The notes under the pieces were generated by a model that saw only the letters and a program-made list of their open reading frames with translations, was not told the origin of the DNA and made no database searches. A DNA stretch of 24,805 bases, taken from positions 1-24,805 of the forward strand of contig CAYPUE010000011.1 in the NCBI GenBank assembly GCA_964414015.1. The letters run 5' to 3'. The DNA comes from JAUSEW01 sp964414015. GTDB taxonomy: Bacteria; Patescibacteriota; Microgenomatia; Levybacterales; UBA12049. Below are positions 12,897-20,889 of this stretch, one piece after another. Position numbers and translations under genes: made by a program. Within the stretch, counting starts at the first letter, position 1, and every line of letters begins with the position of its first letter.

Positions 12897-13549
12897 CTTT
12901 TTTCACCTCCTTTTACTTTTTCCAACCCTATCTTGTCTAAAATTTCAACGTCAACTTGCTTAGAACTTTTCCCACCTGTTTGTATCACTGTAAATGCTGT
13001 TGATATTTTTCTTGCTTCTTCCATTCTAATACCTAAATCTTTAGAGAAATTCGTAAGCCTTTTAAGAGCAGCCTCCTGATCATCATCGTTACGTTTTCTT
13101 TTTTTAAGTCTTTCTACACTTTTCCATCCAGGTGTTCTTAAAAAAATTACTTGAATTTCCGCATCCCCTACGTATTCGTCAACCAGCTTCTTAAAAACCC
13201 GAGGCTCCCATACGGCTCTGAAAGCTCCTTCTGCTACAAATCCTTTTTCAAATTTCTCTCTTTTAAAAGCTCTCTCAAAAACTTCTGTATACAAATCTTG
13301 ATCCGAATATTTATGCTTATCAAGCATCTCCTTACATTGCCTACCTAATCTTGTATTTGGTTCTTCTTCGGCAACCCTTCTAAATTCATCCCCCATCCCC
13401 AAAAGGGGAATACCAAGATTATCTGCTAGTACTTTTGCATGAGTTGACTTACCTGATCCTTCGGGACCAACGAAAGCAAATATCGTTTTTTTTTGCTTGG
13501 CTTTTTCTGGATGAGGTGCCTGATTGTTATCTGTCTCTGCAGTTGTCAT
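12893..13549 (-). CDS. Adenylate-kinase-like P-loop nucleoside/nucleotide kinase
   Basis: 218 aa. Walker A GPEGSGKST (28-36), a GMGDEFRR segment (51-58) like the NMP-binding STGdmfR of adenylate kinase, and VAEGAFRAVWEP (105-116) in place of the LDGFPRT block. KKRKRNDDDQEAALKRL (149-165) matches the RxD segment after a missing LID. The first 20 residues are polar and probably disordered. It follows a true adk by 6 nt, so the genome has two adk-fold proteins side by side. The changed NMP site (AEGAFR for LDGFPR) suggests a different acceptor. The substrate is unknown. Confidence 0.75.
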   Translation of the reverse strand: MTTAETDNNQAPHPEKAKQKKTIFAFVGPEGSGKSTHAKVLADNLGIPLLGMGDEFRRVAEEEPNTRLGRQCKEMLDKHKYSDQDLYTEVFERAFKREKFEKGFVAEGAFRAVWEPRVFKKLVDEYVGDAEIQVIFLRTPGWKSVERLKKRKRNDDDQEAALKRLTNFSKDLGIRMEEARKISTAFTVIQTGGKSSKQVDVEILDKIGLEKVKGGEKR

Positions 13550-13555
13550 AAACGC

Positions 13556-14092
13556 TTATTTTATCTTCTTCAGTATTTCTTTATGTACTTCTTCAACTGC
13601 TTTTTCTCCATCTACCTCAACTAAGATTCCTTTGCTTCTGTAATAGTCCAAAACAGGTTCAGTGAGTTTATGAAAAAGTTCAATTCTTTTTCTAAGAGCA
13701 GCTAGAGTTTCGTCTTCTCTGTTATCTCCATTTCTATAGGAAAGTCTCCAAAGGGCTTCTTTATCTGAAACTTTCAGATAAACTACTTTATCAACTCCAT
13801 TCTTAAATGCTTTTACCTGCTCAAGGGTTCTGGGAAAACCATCCAAAATATAACCGTTAATATACTCCGGACGCTTGAGGTAGTCGCTAACAATAGCAAC
13901 TGTTTTTTTATCCGGAATCAGATATCCGGCATTCATTATCTCTTTGATATAACGGCCAAGTTTAGTTTTTTCTTTTGCCAAAAATCTAAATATATGTCCT
14001 GTTGAGAGATAAGGAATTTTTAATTCTTCCGAAAGCAAATTCCCCTGGGTTGATTTTCCTGCTCCCTGAATTCCTATCAGTATAATTTTCAT
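13556..14092 (-). CDS. adk: Adenylate kinase, short-LID type
   Basis: 178 aa from the ATG at 14092 (MKIILIG). A TTG at 14104 would add four residues but lies in the repeat array, so I prefer the ATG. Walker A GIQGAGKST (7-15), STGHIFR (30-36), AGYLIPD and LDGFPRTLEQ (83-92) are standard. The LID is short (about 116-128, RLSYRNGDNREDE) and has no zinc cysteines. Makes 2 ADP from ATP and AMP. secY-adk is the usual order. Confidence 0.92.
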   Translation of the reverse strand: MKIILIGIQGAGKSTQGNLLSEELKIPYLSTGHIFRFLAKEKTKLGRYIKEIMNAGYLIPDKKTVAIVSDYLKRPEYINGYILDGFPRTLEQVKAFKNGVDKVVYLKVSDKEALWRLSYRNGDNREDETLAALRKRIELFHKLTEPVLDYYRSKGILVEVDGEKAVEEVHKEILKKIK

Positions 14093-14101
14093 AGTAATTA
14101 G

Positions 14102-14171
14102 CAAACCAGTTCATTGTTCATAGTAAACCAAATATAACTATAAACTATGAACCATTAACCATCAACTATTT
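14102..14171. repeat. Heptad hairpin array 4 between secY and adk
   Basis: Plus strand words in register from 14109: GTTCATT, GTTCATA, GTAAACC, AAATATA, ACTATAA, ACTATGA, ACCATTA, ACCATCA, ACTATTT. The arms GTTCATAGT (14116-14124) and ACTATGAAC (14144-14152) are exact reverse complements of 9 nt. The last word runs over the secY stop codon. Confidence 0.75.
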
Positions 14172-15452
14172 GCTGAATCCTTCGTAATTTCTCATAACAA
14201 GCTGTGCTTCTATGGCTTTTATTGTTTCCAGAACAACCGATACGACAATCAAGATTCCTGTGCCTCCCAAAATAAGAGTCTGAACGTTTGAAAAAAGTTT
14301 GGCGATTGTAGGAAATATGGCTATGATGCCTAGAAAAATTGCTCCGGCCAAAGTTATCCTGGTTAGAATATAATTTAAATATGAAGCCGTAGGACTGCCA
14401 GGCCTAATACCCGGAATAAAACCTCCATATTTTTGGATCTCTTCTGAAATTTTCTTTGGATTAAAAATCACTGCCGTATAAAAATATGTAAATCCTACTA
14501 CCAAGAAAAAGTACAAAGCATTATAGAATATCCCTTCTGGATTAAACCACAAAGAGATTGCTGTCGCAACACTTCTTAGGGAAGGATTGCTGGACGCAGT
14601 TAAATAATTAGAAATTAAAGAAGGCAAAAGAACTAGAGACACTGCAAAAATTATAGGTATTACTCCAGCCTGATTAACCCTAAGGGGAAGGTGGGTTGAC
14701 TGACCGCCATACATTTTATTCCCCCTAACTCTTTTTGCATAATATACGGTTATTTGTCTTGTCGCTTCGTTGATAACAACTATTGAAGCAATTACTAAAA
14801 GTCCCATTACGAGAAAAACAATAATATTTGCTATATTAGTCGCTGTTGTCGTAGAGGCTGTTTGAGCAAAAATAACCGGAATTCTTCCTACTATTCCGGC
14901 AAAAATTAAAAGCGATATTCCATTGCCAATACCTTTTTCCGAAATAAGCTCTCCGAACCAAACCAGAAGCATTGTTCCGGCTGTCATTGTCAGAAGAAAA
15001 GAAATTAAATTGATGGGCGGAAGATAGGAAATAATATCTTGACTTTTTAAAAGTGCGTACATACCAACAGCTTGTACGAGCGCCAGAGGAACAGTTAGCA
15101 TTCTCGTATATTGATTTATTTTTTGTCTGCCCGCCTCCCCTTCTTTTGATAATTCTTCAAGTTTAGGAAATACCATGGTTAAAAGTTGTAAAATTATCGA
15201 AGCGTTGATGTAAGGGTTTAAGCCCAACGCCATAATGGAAAAATTAGCAAGCGTTCCTCCGGAAAAAACATCCAAAAGTCCTAGGAATTGATTTTGAGAA
15301 AAAAGAGTTTTAAGAGCAACCAAGTTTACTCCGGATACAGGTATGTGGGCAAATATTCTAAATACAACAAATATAAGAGCTGTAAAAATAAGTTTTTTTC
15401 TTACTTCTGGGGTATTGATGCTGTTTTTGAAAATCCCCAAAATGTTATTCAT
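14166..15452 (-). CDS. secY: Preprotein translocase subunit SecY
   Basis: 428 aa, about ten membrane segments. Typical landmarks: FRIFAHIPVSGV (31-42) in the first segment, a plug-like region with GGTLANFSIMALGLNPYINASI, QYTRMLTVPLALVQ-like cytoplasmic contact (as NQYTRMLTVPLALVQ), GERISEKGIGNGISLLIF-type block (GELISEKGIGNGIS) and PGIRPG before the last segments. Forms the SecYEG channel in the inner membrane. Starts 4 nt inside rplO (ATGA). Confidence 0.96.
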   Translation of the reverse strand: MNNILGIFKNSINTPEVRKKLIFTALIFVVFRIFAHIPVSGVNLVALKTLFSQNQFLGLLDVFSGGTLANFSIMALGLNPYINASIILQLLTMVFPKLEELSKEGEAGRQKINQYTRMLTVPLALVQAVGMYALLKSQDIISYLPPINLISFLLTMTAGTMLLVWFGELISEKGIGNGISLLIFAGIVGRIPVIFAQTASTTTATNIANIIVFLVMGLLVIASIVVINEATRQITVYYAKRVRGNKMYGGQSTHLPLRVNQAGVIPIIFAVSLVLLPSLISNYLTASSNPSLRSVATAISLWFNPEGIFYNALYFFLVVGFTYFYTAVIFNPKKISEEIQKYGGFIPGIRPGSPTASYLNYILTRITLAGAIFLGIIAIFPTIAKLFSNVQTLILGGTGILIVVSVVLETIKAIEAQLVMRNYEGFSK

Positions 15453-15889
15453 TTTAGTATTTTTCCGCCTGCTTTTTCAATCTTCAAAGCGGCAGATTTA
15501 GAAACAGGCAGATTTATATCTAAAGGAATACTTATGTTACCGTTCCCTAAAATTTTTACTCCATTTGTCTTGGCACGATCTTTATCTACCAACTTATTCT
15601 CTATCAAAGTTTTTAGATCTACCTTACTGCCTTTCTTTAAACTATTAAGCGAATCAAGATTTAGAATAACTGGTTTTTTGCTAACGGGTTTAAACCTCCC
15701 TTTACCACGCATAAAAGGAAGTCTTTTAATAAGAGGCAGTGCTCCTCCTTCAAATGAAATAGCAACCATTCCGCGCGCTTTCTGTCCTTTTGTTCCTCTG
15801 CCTGCTGTTTTTCCCCGTCCGGAACCATAACCCTGACCAAGACGCCTTTTTTGTCTTTTTACAATTTTTACAAGATTATTTAAATTCAT
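15449..15889 (-). CDS. rplO: 50S ribosomal protein L15
   Basis: 146 aa. KRRLGQGYGSGRGKTAGRGT and FEGGALPLIKRLPFMRGKG are the L15 signatures. Overlaps the end of rpsE by 4 nt, so there is no room for rpmD (L30), which normally sits between the two. Late assembly protein of the large subunit. Confidence 0.95.
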   Translation of the reverse strand: MNLNNLVKIVKRQKRRLGQGYGSGRGKTAGRGTKGQKARGMVAISFEGGALPLIKRLPFMRGKGRFKPVSKKPVILNLDSLNSLKKGSKVDLKTLIENKLVDKDRAKTNGVKILGNGNISIPLDINLPVSKSAALKIEKAGGKILK

Positions 15890-16383
15890 TTCTTTTCTGA
15901 TGCCTCCTTAATGTTCCTATATCTTTGTCCCAATCTTTTCAAAGCTTCCATTGCTGTGTAGACATTACTTGCTTTATTTTTCGTCCCCAGAACTTTAGAT
16001 GAAATATTTTCAATTCCCGCAGCGGAAACAACACTTCTTACCGCACCTCCGGCGATTACTCCGCTACCTTTAGGAGCAGGTTTTAATAAAATTTTAGCCG
16101 CACCCAACTTTACCAACAGCTCAAATGGGATAGTTCCATTCACAATAGGAACATCTATCGTATGCTTTTTAGCAAGAGCAACGCCTTTTCTAATTGCCGA
16201 AGACACATCTAAGGCTTTGCCCAAACCTACTCCTACTTTGCCTTTTTTATTTCCAATTACCATTAAGACTGAAAATCCAATTTTGTTTCCTCCTTTTGTC
16301 TTTTTGGAAACCCTATTTACTTGGATTATTTTTTCCTCAAATTCACTTTGCGGCTTTTTTTGGAAAAATCCCGTATTGATCAT
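15886..16383 (-). CDS. rpsE: 30S ribosomal protein S5
   Basis: 165 aa. S5 N-terminal dsRNA-binding domain with KIGFSVLMVIGNKKGKVGVG, then the C-terminal domain APKGSGVIAGGAVRSVVSAAG. Near the mRNA entry channel and the accuracy centre. The ATG shares a base with the rplR stop. Confidence 0.95.
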   Translation of the reverse strand: MINTGFFQKKPQSEFEEKIIQVNRVSKKTKGGNKIGFSVLMVIGNKKGKVGVGLGKALDVSSAIRKGVALAKKHTIDVPIVNGTIPFELLVKLGAAKILLKPAPKGSGVIAGGAVRSVVSAAGIENISSKVLGTKNKASNVYTAMEALKRLGQRYRNIKEASEKK

Positions 16384-16727
16384 TAGAATTTTAGCCCTCC
16401 TTCTCTAGCGCCTGCTGCTATAGCACTTACCCTCCCATGATATGCATAATTTCCCCGATCGAAAACTACTTCTTTAATTTTTTTCGCTAGTGCTTTTTTA
16501 GCCAAAAGTAATCCCAAGGCTTTTGCTTTCTCTGTTTTACCTTTTATCTCCGCTTTCCCCAATTCTTTTTCTGTTGCGCTAACAAGCGTGTTTTTCCCTT
16601 TAGTGTCAATAATTTGAGCGTAGGTAAAACGGTTAGACCTAAAGATAGACAATCTTGGCCTTTGGCTTCCTTTTATTTTAGACCTGGTTCTAAGTTTCTT
16701 TTTGTATTTTCGTACTGCATTTATCAT
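16383..16727 (-). CDS. rplR: 50S ribosomal protein L18
   Basis: 114 aa. RPRLSIFRSNRFTYAQIID in the middle and FDRGNYAYHGRVSAIAAGAR with a final GGLKF are standard for L18, which binds 5S rRNA. Three nt after rplF. Confidence 0.94.
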   Translation of the reverse strand: MINAVRKYKKKLRTRSKIKGSQRPRLSIFRSNRFTYAQIIDTKGKNTLVSATEKELGKAEIKGKTEKAKALGLLLAKKALAKKIKEVVFDRGNYAYHGRVSAIAAGAREGGLKF

Positions 16728-16730
16728 ATC

Positions 16731-17285
16731 TTATTTTGTTGCTCCCAATGCCTTAGCTACTTTTCCAGCCTTTCTTCTGATTTTCTCTCCTAAGTATTTA
16801 ATTCCTTTTCCTTTATATGGTTCCGGAGGACGAACAGCCCTAATTCTTGCTGCAGTGTTACCTACTAAATATTTATCAATCCCCGAAACAATAATCGTAT
16901 TTTCCAAAACTGCAAAAGTAATTCCTTGCGGAGCCATCACTTTTACAGGATGAGAAAATCCTATTGAAAGGCTAAGTTCGTTACCTGAAGCAGAAGCTCT
17001 ATAACCTACTCCTGAAAGTTCAAGTTTCTTTTCGAAGCCTTTGGAAACACCGGTTACCATATTTGCAAGAGTAGCTCTTGTAAGTCCAAGCAACTGCTTT
17101 TTATTTTCAGCATCTTTATTTTTTAGAGTAAATAAAAGCTTTCCTTCGGAAAACTTAATTTCTATACCTTCCGGAATAGCAAAAGAAAGATTTCCTTTAG
17201 GACCGCTTATTTTAGCAACGCCGTTGTCTAAGATAAACGATACTCCCTCTGTTAAAATAACTGGAATTTTAGCAAGTTTTGACAT
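16731..17285 (-). CDS. rplF: 50S ribosomal protein L6
   Basis: 184 aa, two repeated alpha/beta domains. ELSGVGYRASASGNELSLSIGFSHPV in the first and RAVRPPEPYKGKGIKYLGE near the C-terminus identify it. Located by the factor-binding site. Twenty-seven nt downstream of rpsH. Confidence 0.95.
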   Translation of the reverse strand: MSKLAKIPVILTEGVSFILDNGVAKISGPKGNLSFAIPEGIEIKFSEGKLLFTLKNKDAENKKQLLGLTRATLANMVTGVSKGFEKKLELSGVGYRASASGNELSLSIGFSHPVKVMAPQGITFAVLENTIIVSGIDKYLVGNTAARIRAVRPPEPYKGKGIKYLGEKIRRKAGKVAKALGATK

Positions 17286-17312
17286 ATATTTACCCTGAGC
17301 AACGTCGAAGGG

Positions 17313-17705
17313 TTACCAAATTTTAAAAAGTAATTCTCCTCCAATCTTTTTCTTATATGCTTCTTTGCCTGTCATAATGCCATTGCTGGTTGAAAGTATA
17401 ATTGTATATTTACCTCTTCTGTAAACTTCAGGAAGAGATTTGGCTGCCAGATAAATTCTTAACGATGGCTTAGAAATAATTTTTACATCAGTTAAGGAAG
17501 GTATTCTTCTGTAATATTTTAAGGTTATTTCCAAAATTTTCCTATCGTCAACATTATTTTCTTTTACGCTGTCTAAAAAACCAGCCTTAACTAAAGTTAA
17601 AGCTATTGTCTTAATAAGATTAGACGAAGGAACGAAAATTTTTTTTCTTCTGGCTAGAACCGCATTTTTTATTCTGATAACAAAATCTGAAACTTGATGA
17701 TTCAT
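17313..17705 (-). CDS. rpsH: 30S ribosomal protein S8
   Basis: 130 aa. Starts MNHQVSDFVIRIKNA; C-terminal half has ISKPSLRIYLAAKSLPEVYR and IILSTSNGIMTGKEAYKKKIGGELL. The usual GLG before the IxSTSxG block is RGKY here. S8 binds helix 21 and in E. coli represses the spc operon through L5 mRNA. Nine nt after rpsN. Confidence 0.94.
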   Translation of the reverse strand: MNHQVSDFVIRIKNAVLARRKKIFVPSSNLIKTIALTLVKAGFLDSVKENNVDDRKILEITLKYYRRIPSLTDVKIISKPSLRIYLAAKSLPEVYRRGKYTIILSTSNGIMTGKEAYKKKIGGELLFKIW

Positions 17706-17714
17706 AAAATAAAA

Positions 17715-17900
17715 CTACCAAGTGGATTTAAGAACCCCTGGCAATTCTCCTTTCATAGCTAATTCTCTGAAACATAGCCTGCATAATCCGAAACGTCTCA
17801 TGTAACTTCTCGCTCTTCCGCAAAGATTGCATCGGTTTCTCTGTCTACCTGCAAATTTCTGCTTTTTTTTAAATTTTAAAATACTCGATACTTTAGCCAT
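17715..17900 (-). CDS. rpsN: 30S ribosomal protein S14, zinc-binding short form
   Basis: 61 aa, the short C+ type. Cys24, Cys27, Cys40 and Cys43 (RCNLC and LCRLC) bind zinc; RSYMRRFGLCRLCFRELA is diagnostic. Eleven nt after rplE. Confidence 0.96.
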   Translation of the reverse strand: MAKVSSILKFKKKQKFAGRQRNRCNLCGRARSYMRRFGLCRLCFRELAMKGELPGVLKSTW

Positions 17901-17911
17901 AAATTATTAAA

Positions 17912-18472
17912 CTATGATTTTATCACCTTATTATCTTTTTGAAAAGGCATACCCAATTTCTGCAGAAGCAAAAATCCTTCTTTCTTATTTTTGGCTGTTG
18001 TAACTATAGTCATTTCAAAACCCTGAACTTTTTCTACTTTCCCCGTATCAACTTCCGGAAATACAGAAGACTCCTCAAAACCCAAACTATAATTACCTCT
18101 ATTGTCAAAACTTTTTGTACTGACTCCATGAAAATCCCGTAATCTTGGCAAAACAATCGTTACCAATTTCTCAAGAAAATCATACATTTTTTTGCCTCTC
18201 AAAGTTGTCATAAGGCCTATCTCCACTCCTTCTCTTAATTTAAATCCGGAAATGGCTTTTTTGGCTTTGGTCACTTTTGGTTTTTGACCGGTAATTTGGG
18301 CAAAGATAGAGCTTGCTTTTTCTACATTCTTTTTATCCAAAATCGCATCTTTAACTCCCACATTAATTGCTATTTTCGATAAAATCGGTACTGCCATTGG
18401 ATTTTTAATTCCCAACTCTTTTTGCAATTCCTGTAAACCAGTTTTTTTAAATTGAGCTTGTAAATTATTCAT
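17912..18472 (-). CDS. rplE: 50S ribosomal protein L5
   Basis: 186 aa. KIAINVGVKDA (31-41), ITGQKPKVTKAKKAISGFKLREG, VTLRG-like MTTLRGKKMYDFLEKLV and RDFHGVSTKSFDNRGNYSLG are L5 markers. Binds 5S rRNA and contacts P-site tRNA. Three nt after rplX. Confidence 0.95.
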   Translation of the reverse strand: MNNLQAQFKKTGLQELQKELGIKNPMAVPILSKIAINVGVKDAILDKKNVEKASSIFAQITGQKPKVTKAKKAISGFKLREGVEIGLMTTLRGKKMYDFLEKLVTIVLPRLRDFHGVSTKSFDNRGNYSLGFEESSVFPEVDTGKVEKVQGFEMTIVTTAKNKKEGFLLLQKLGMPFQKDNKVIKS

Positions 18473-18475
18473 ATT

Positions 18476-18781
18476 CTATATCTTCTCCTGACATTTTTTA
18501 CAAATTCTAATTTTCCCTTTATCGTCATTTTTAAAACCAATTCGTGCAAGCTTGTGGCAATTTGGACAAATAAGCATGACATTTCCAATCGCTAACGGTT
18601 TAGTCAAAGTAACTATTTCTGATGGTTGATTTTGAGATCTAGCTTTCATGTGTCTTTTATATTGATTGATACCTGTTATCAAAATCAAGCCTTTCTTATG
18701 AAAAACTTTTTCCACCTTTCCCGTCTTGCCCGCATCTTTTCCTACTACGACTTTTACTTGATCGTTTTTCTTAATTTTCAT
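18476..18781 (-). CDS. rplX: 50S ribosomal protein L24 with a zinc ribbon
   Basis: 101 aa. KOW motif near the start (KKNDQVKVVVGKDAGKTGKV). The C-terminal part holds CPNC (72-75) and CKKC (94-97), a four-cysteine zinc ribbon found in the L24 of several phyla but not E. coli. The 19 nt around its start are the same as at rpsQ (see 18779-18793 and 19557-19571). Confidence 0.95.
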   Translation of the reverse strand: MKIKKNDQVKVVVGKDAGKTGKVEKVFHKKGLILITGINQYKRHMKARSQNQPSEIVTLTKPLAIGNVMLICPNCHKLARIGFKNDDKGKIRICKKCQEKI

Positions 18782-18796
18782 AGTTCGAATTCCTCA

Positions 18797-19171
18797 CTAT
18801 AATACCTCTACAGCCATACTGGCAATTTTCGCAAATCCTTTTTCCTTTATCTCTCTAGCGATTGGACCAAAAATTCTTGTACCTATTGGGTTTTTATCCT
18901 GCGGATTATCGATGATTACCGCTGCGTTATCGGAAAACCTAATATAGGATCCATCAGGTCTTCGATATTCTTTTTTTGTCCTAACTACAATTGCCTTCAC
19001 AACTTGCCCATCTTTTACTTGTCCTACAGGGTCAGCTTCCTTAACAACGCAATTTATTATATCTCCTATGTATCCGAACTTCCTGGTTGACCCGCCAAAA
19101 ATATGAATGACCATTAATTCTTTTGCTCCGGAATTATCTGCCGGACGCATAATTGTTCTTTGCTGAATCAT
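18797..19171 (-). CDS. rplN: 50S ribosomal protein L14
   Basis: 124 aa. IQQRTIMRPADNSGAKELMV at the start and ARE followed by a FAKIASMAVEVL end are standard L14. Next to the sarcin-ricin loop. Its first bases are in the 55-bp duplicate beside the N gap. After the gap is closed its ATG overlaps the rpsQ TGA (ATGA). Confidence 0.95.
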   Translation of the reverse strand: MIQQRTIMRPADNSGAKELMVIHIFGGSTRKFGYIGDIINCVVKEADPVGQVKDGQVVKAIVVRTKKEYRRPDGSYIRFSDNAAVIIDNPQDKNPIGTRIFGPIAREIKEKGFAKIASMAVEVL

Positions 19172-19222
19172 TTTTTTAAAACCTCCAAAATCTTAAAATG
19201 TTTATCTTTAGAGATAGGCCTT
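19168..19222. repeat. 55-bp direct copy of 19323-19377, left contig end
   Basis: Every base equals that at 19323-19377. Both touch the run of N. The left copy encodes the last residues of S17 again, so it is a contig overlap and not a second gene. Confidence 0.93.
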
Positions 19223-19322
19223 NNNNNNNNNNNNNNNNNNNNNNNNNNNNNNNNNNNNNNNNNNNNNNNNNNNNNNNNNNNNNNNNNNNNNNNNNNNNNN
19301 NNNNNNNNNNNNNNNNNNNNNN
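19223..19322. other. 100-N assembly gap, probably artificial
   Basis: Exactly 100 N between two contig ends that overlap by 55 identical bases. Removing the N and one copy restores rpsQ followed by rplN with an ATGA overlap, the normal gene order. No gene is likely to be missing here. Confidence 0.92.
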
Positions 19323-19559
19323 TCATTTTTTTAAAACCTCCAAAATCTTAAAATGTTTATCTTTAGAGATAGGCCTTGTCTCTTCTATTCTTACCTTATC
19401 TCCCAACGACACTGATAAATTTGACGTATCTGCTTTTATTTTTTTATCCTTCTTAACTAGCTTTTTATATATCGAATGCTCTCTGGCAATTGTTATTCTA
19501 ACTATTGCTGTCTTTGACATTCCTATCGAAACAACGATTCCTTCCAAGATTTTTTTCAT
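19323..19559 (-). CDS. rpsQ: 30S ribosomal protein S17
   Basis: 78 aa from ATG 19559 (MKKILEGIVVSIGMSKTAIV), the usual S17 start; a longer frame to 19610 would overlap rpmC. The OB-fold core ends with GDKVRIEETRPISKDKHFKILEV. Complete within the right contig although its stop touches the N gap. A small hairpin (19573-19589) precedes it. Confidence 0.93.
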   Translation of the reverse strand: MKKILEGIVVSIGMSKTAIVRITIAREHSIYKKLVKKDKKIKADTSNLSVSLGDKVRIEETRPISKDKHFKILEVLKK

Positions 19560-19572
19560 AGTTCGAATTCCC

Positions 19573-19589
19573 AACTCAGACACTGAGTT
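19573..19589 (-). promoter_or_regulatory. Stem-loop upstream of rpsQ
   Basis: Minus-strand AACTCAG, loop TGT, CTGAGTT: 7 perfect pairs, in the 40-nt gap between rpmC and rpsQ. It ends 13 nt before the ATG, so it may affect ribosome access. No T-run follows. Confidence 0.5.
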
Positions 19590-19599
19590 AATCGAAGTG

Positions 19600-19803
19600 T
19601 CATTTTTCAAACTCCTTTTCTCTTAAAACAGTTGATATTTGCGCAACTTCTTTTCTCTTTAGATAGATTGACCTTGTATTTTTAAGCTTATTTTGAGTTT
19701 TGTCCAAAGATAAAGAAAACAAAGTATTCTTTAAATCTTGTAAAAGCCTTTTAAGCTCCTCTGTGGTTTTCGTATGCAATGCTTGTTTATCTTTTGTTTT
19801 CAT
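19600..19803 (-). CDS. rpmC: 50S ribosomal protein L29
   Basis: 67 aa, two long helices; TEELKRLLQDLKNTLFSLSLDK and RSIYLKRKEVAQISTVLREKE fit L29. Located beside the exit tunnel and contacts SRP and trigger factor partners. Two nt after rplP, the expected place. Confidence 0.92.
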   Translation of the reverse strand: MKTKDKQALHTKTTEELKRLLQDLKNTLFSLSLDKTQNKLKNTRSIYLKRKEVAQISTVLREKEFEK

Positions 19804-19805
19804 AT

Positions 19806-20225
19806 TTATACTTGTAATGATTTTTTCTCTATAAACTTAGTTGCTACGCCTATTTTATGGGATGCAAGTCTTAAGGCGGTGACGGCTATATCTTTCGAGA
19901 CTCCGCCCATTTCAAATAATATTGTGCCAGGCTTAGCTGAAACAACGAACTCAAAAACATCTCCTTTTCCTCCGCCCATTCGCGTTTCCGGCGGTTTCTT
20001 CGTAATAGGCTTATGAGGAAAAACTCTTATCCAAATTCTTCCTCCTCTTTGGGTATAATGAGTAATTGCTCTTCGTGCCGCTTCCAATTGCCTGCTTGTT
20101 ACAGGACCTCTTTCTTCAGCCATAAGCCCATATTCTCCAAAGGCAATTTCCGTGCCTTTATGGGCAACTCCTCTAAGCATTCCCCTGTGTTGTTTTCTGT
20201 ATTTTGCTCTTTTTGGTGCTAACAT
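19806..20225 (-). CDS. rplP: 50S ribosomal protein L16
   Basis: 139 aa. MLAPKRAKYRKQHRGMLRG and KKPPETRMGGGKGDVFEFV are L16 signatures, with the loop that reaches the peptidyl transferase centre. Sixteen nt after rpsC. Confidence 0.96.
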   Translation of the reverse strand: MLAPKRAKYRKQHRGMLRGVAHKGTEIAFGEYGLMAEERGPVTSRQLEAARRAITHYTQRGGRIWIRVFPHKPITKKPPETRMGGGKGDVFEFVVSAKPGTILFEMGGVSKDIAVTALRLASHKIGVATKFIEKKSLQV

Positions 20226-20241
20226 ATTTTTTAATTTAAAA

Positions 20242-20889
20242 TTATTTTATTTCCGATCTATTAATCCAAACTTTTACTCCAACATAACCTTTTTTTGTCA
20301 AAGCCGGAACATGGGCAAACGAAATATTGGCTCTGATGGTTGATAAAGGAAGAGTTCCGCGTTGCAATTTCTCAACTCTGCCAATTTCCGCTCCGCCTAC
20401 TCTTCCGGAAAGCACAATTCTGGCTCCTTTTGCTCCAGATTCCATCATTCTTTCCAGAGTCTTAGTCATTACGCGCCGATGAGGAATTCTTTTGGCTAAC
20501 TGCTCTGCGATGTTTTTCGCTATTAGAAAAGCATCCAAATTTGGCTCCTTAACCGGCTCTATTCTTATATCGACTTTTGGTGCAGTCTTGGAATTTTTGC
20601 TTATTTTAAGAGTCTTATAGACAAATTCTTTCATTTCTTCAAGACCGCTTCCGCCTCTGCCGATAACCATACCAGGTCTTGCCACGTAAATAATTAATTT
20701 CATGCTATTTATCGATCTTTCAATTTGAACTTCAGACACACCGGCATTTTTTAGCCTTTCCAAAATAGCTTTTCTAAGATTGATGTCATCAAGAAGGGTT
20801 TCTTTATATCCTTTATCCGCGAACCATCTGCTGCTCCAATTATATAAAGATCCCAATCTTAAAATTTTTGGATTAACTTTTTGTCCCAT
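20242..20889 (-). CDS. rpsC: 30S ribosomal protein S3
   Basis: 215 aa. MGQKVNPKILRLG start, KH domain with VIGRGGSGLEEMKE, and the C-terminal LSGRVGGAEIGRVEKLQRG. A Shine-Dalgarno GGAGG stands before the ATG, inside the end of rplV, which it overlaps by 17 nt. mRNA-entry helicase protein. Confidence 0.96.
   Translation of the reverse strand: MGQKVNPKILRLGSLYNWSSRWFADKGYKETLLDDINLRKAILERLKNAGVSEVQIERSINSMKLIIYVARPGMVIGRGGSGLEEMKEFVYKTLKISKNSKTAPKVDIRIEPVKEPNLDAFLIAKNIAEQLAKRIPHRRVMTKTLERMMESGAKGARIVLSGRVGGAEIGRVEKLQRGTLPLSTIRANISFAHVPALTKKGYVGVKVWINRSEIK

Noticed and set aside
15288..15830. 180-aa open frame on the + strand over secY/rplO
   Set aside because: Antisense shadow; both minus-strand genes have clear family signatures through the whole stretch.
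19198..19351. Open frames running through the N gap
   Set aside because: They translate N as X and exist only because of the scaffold gap.
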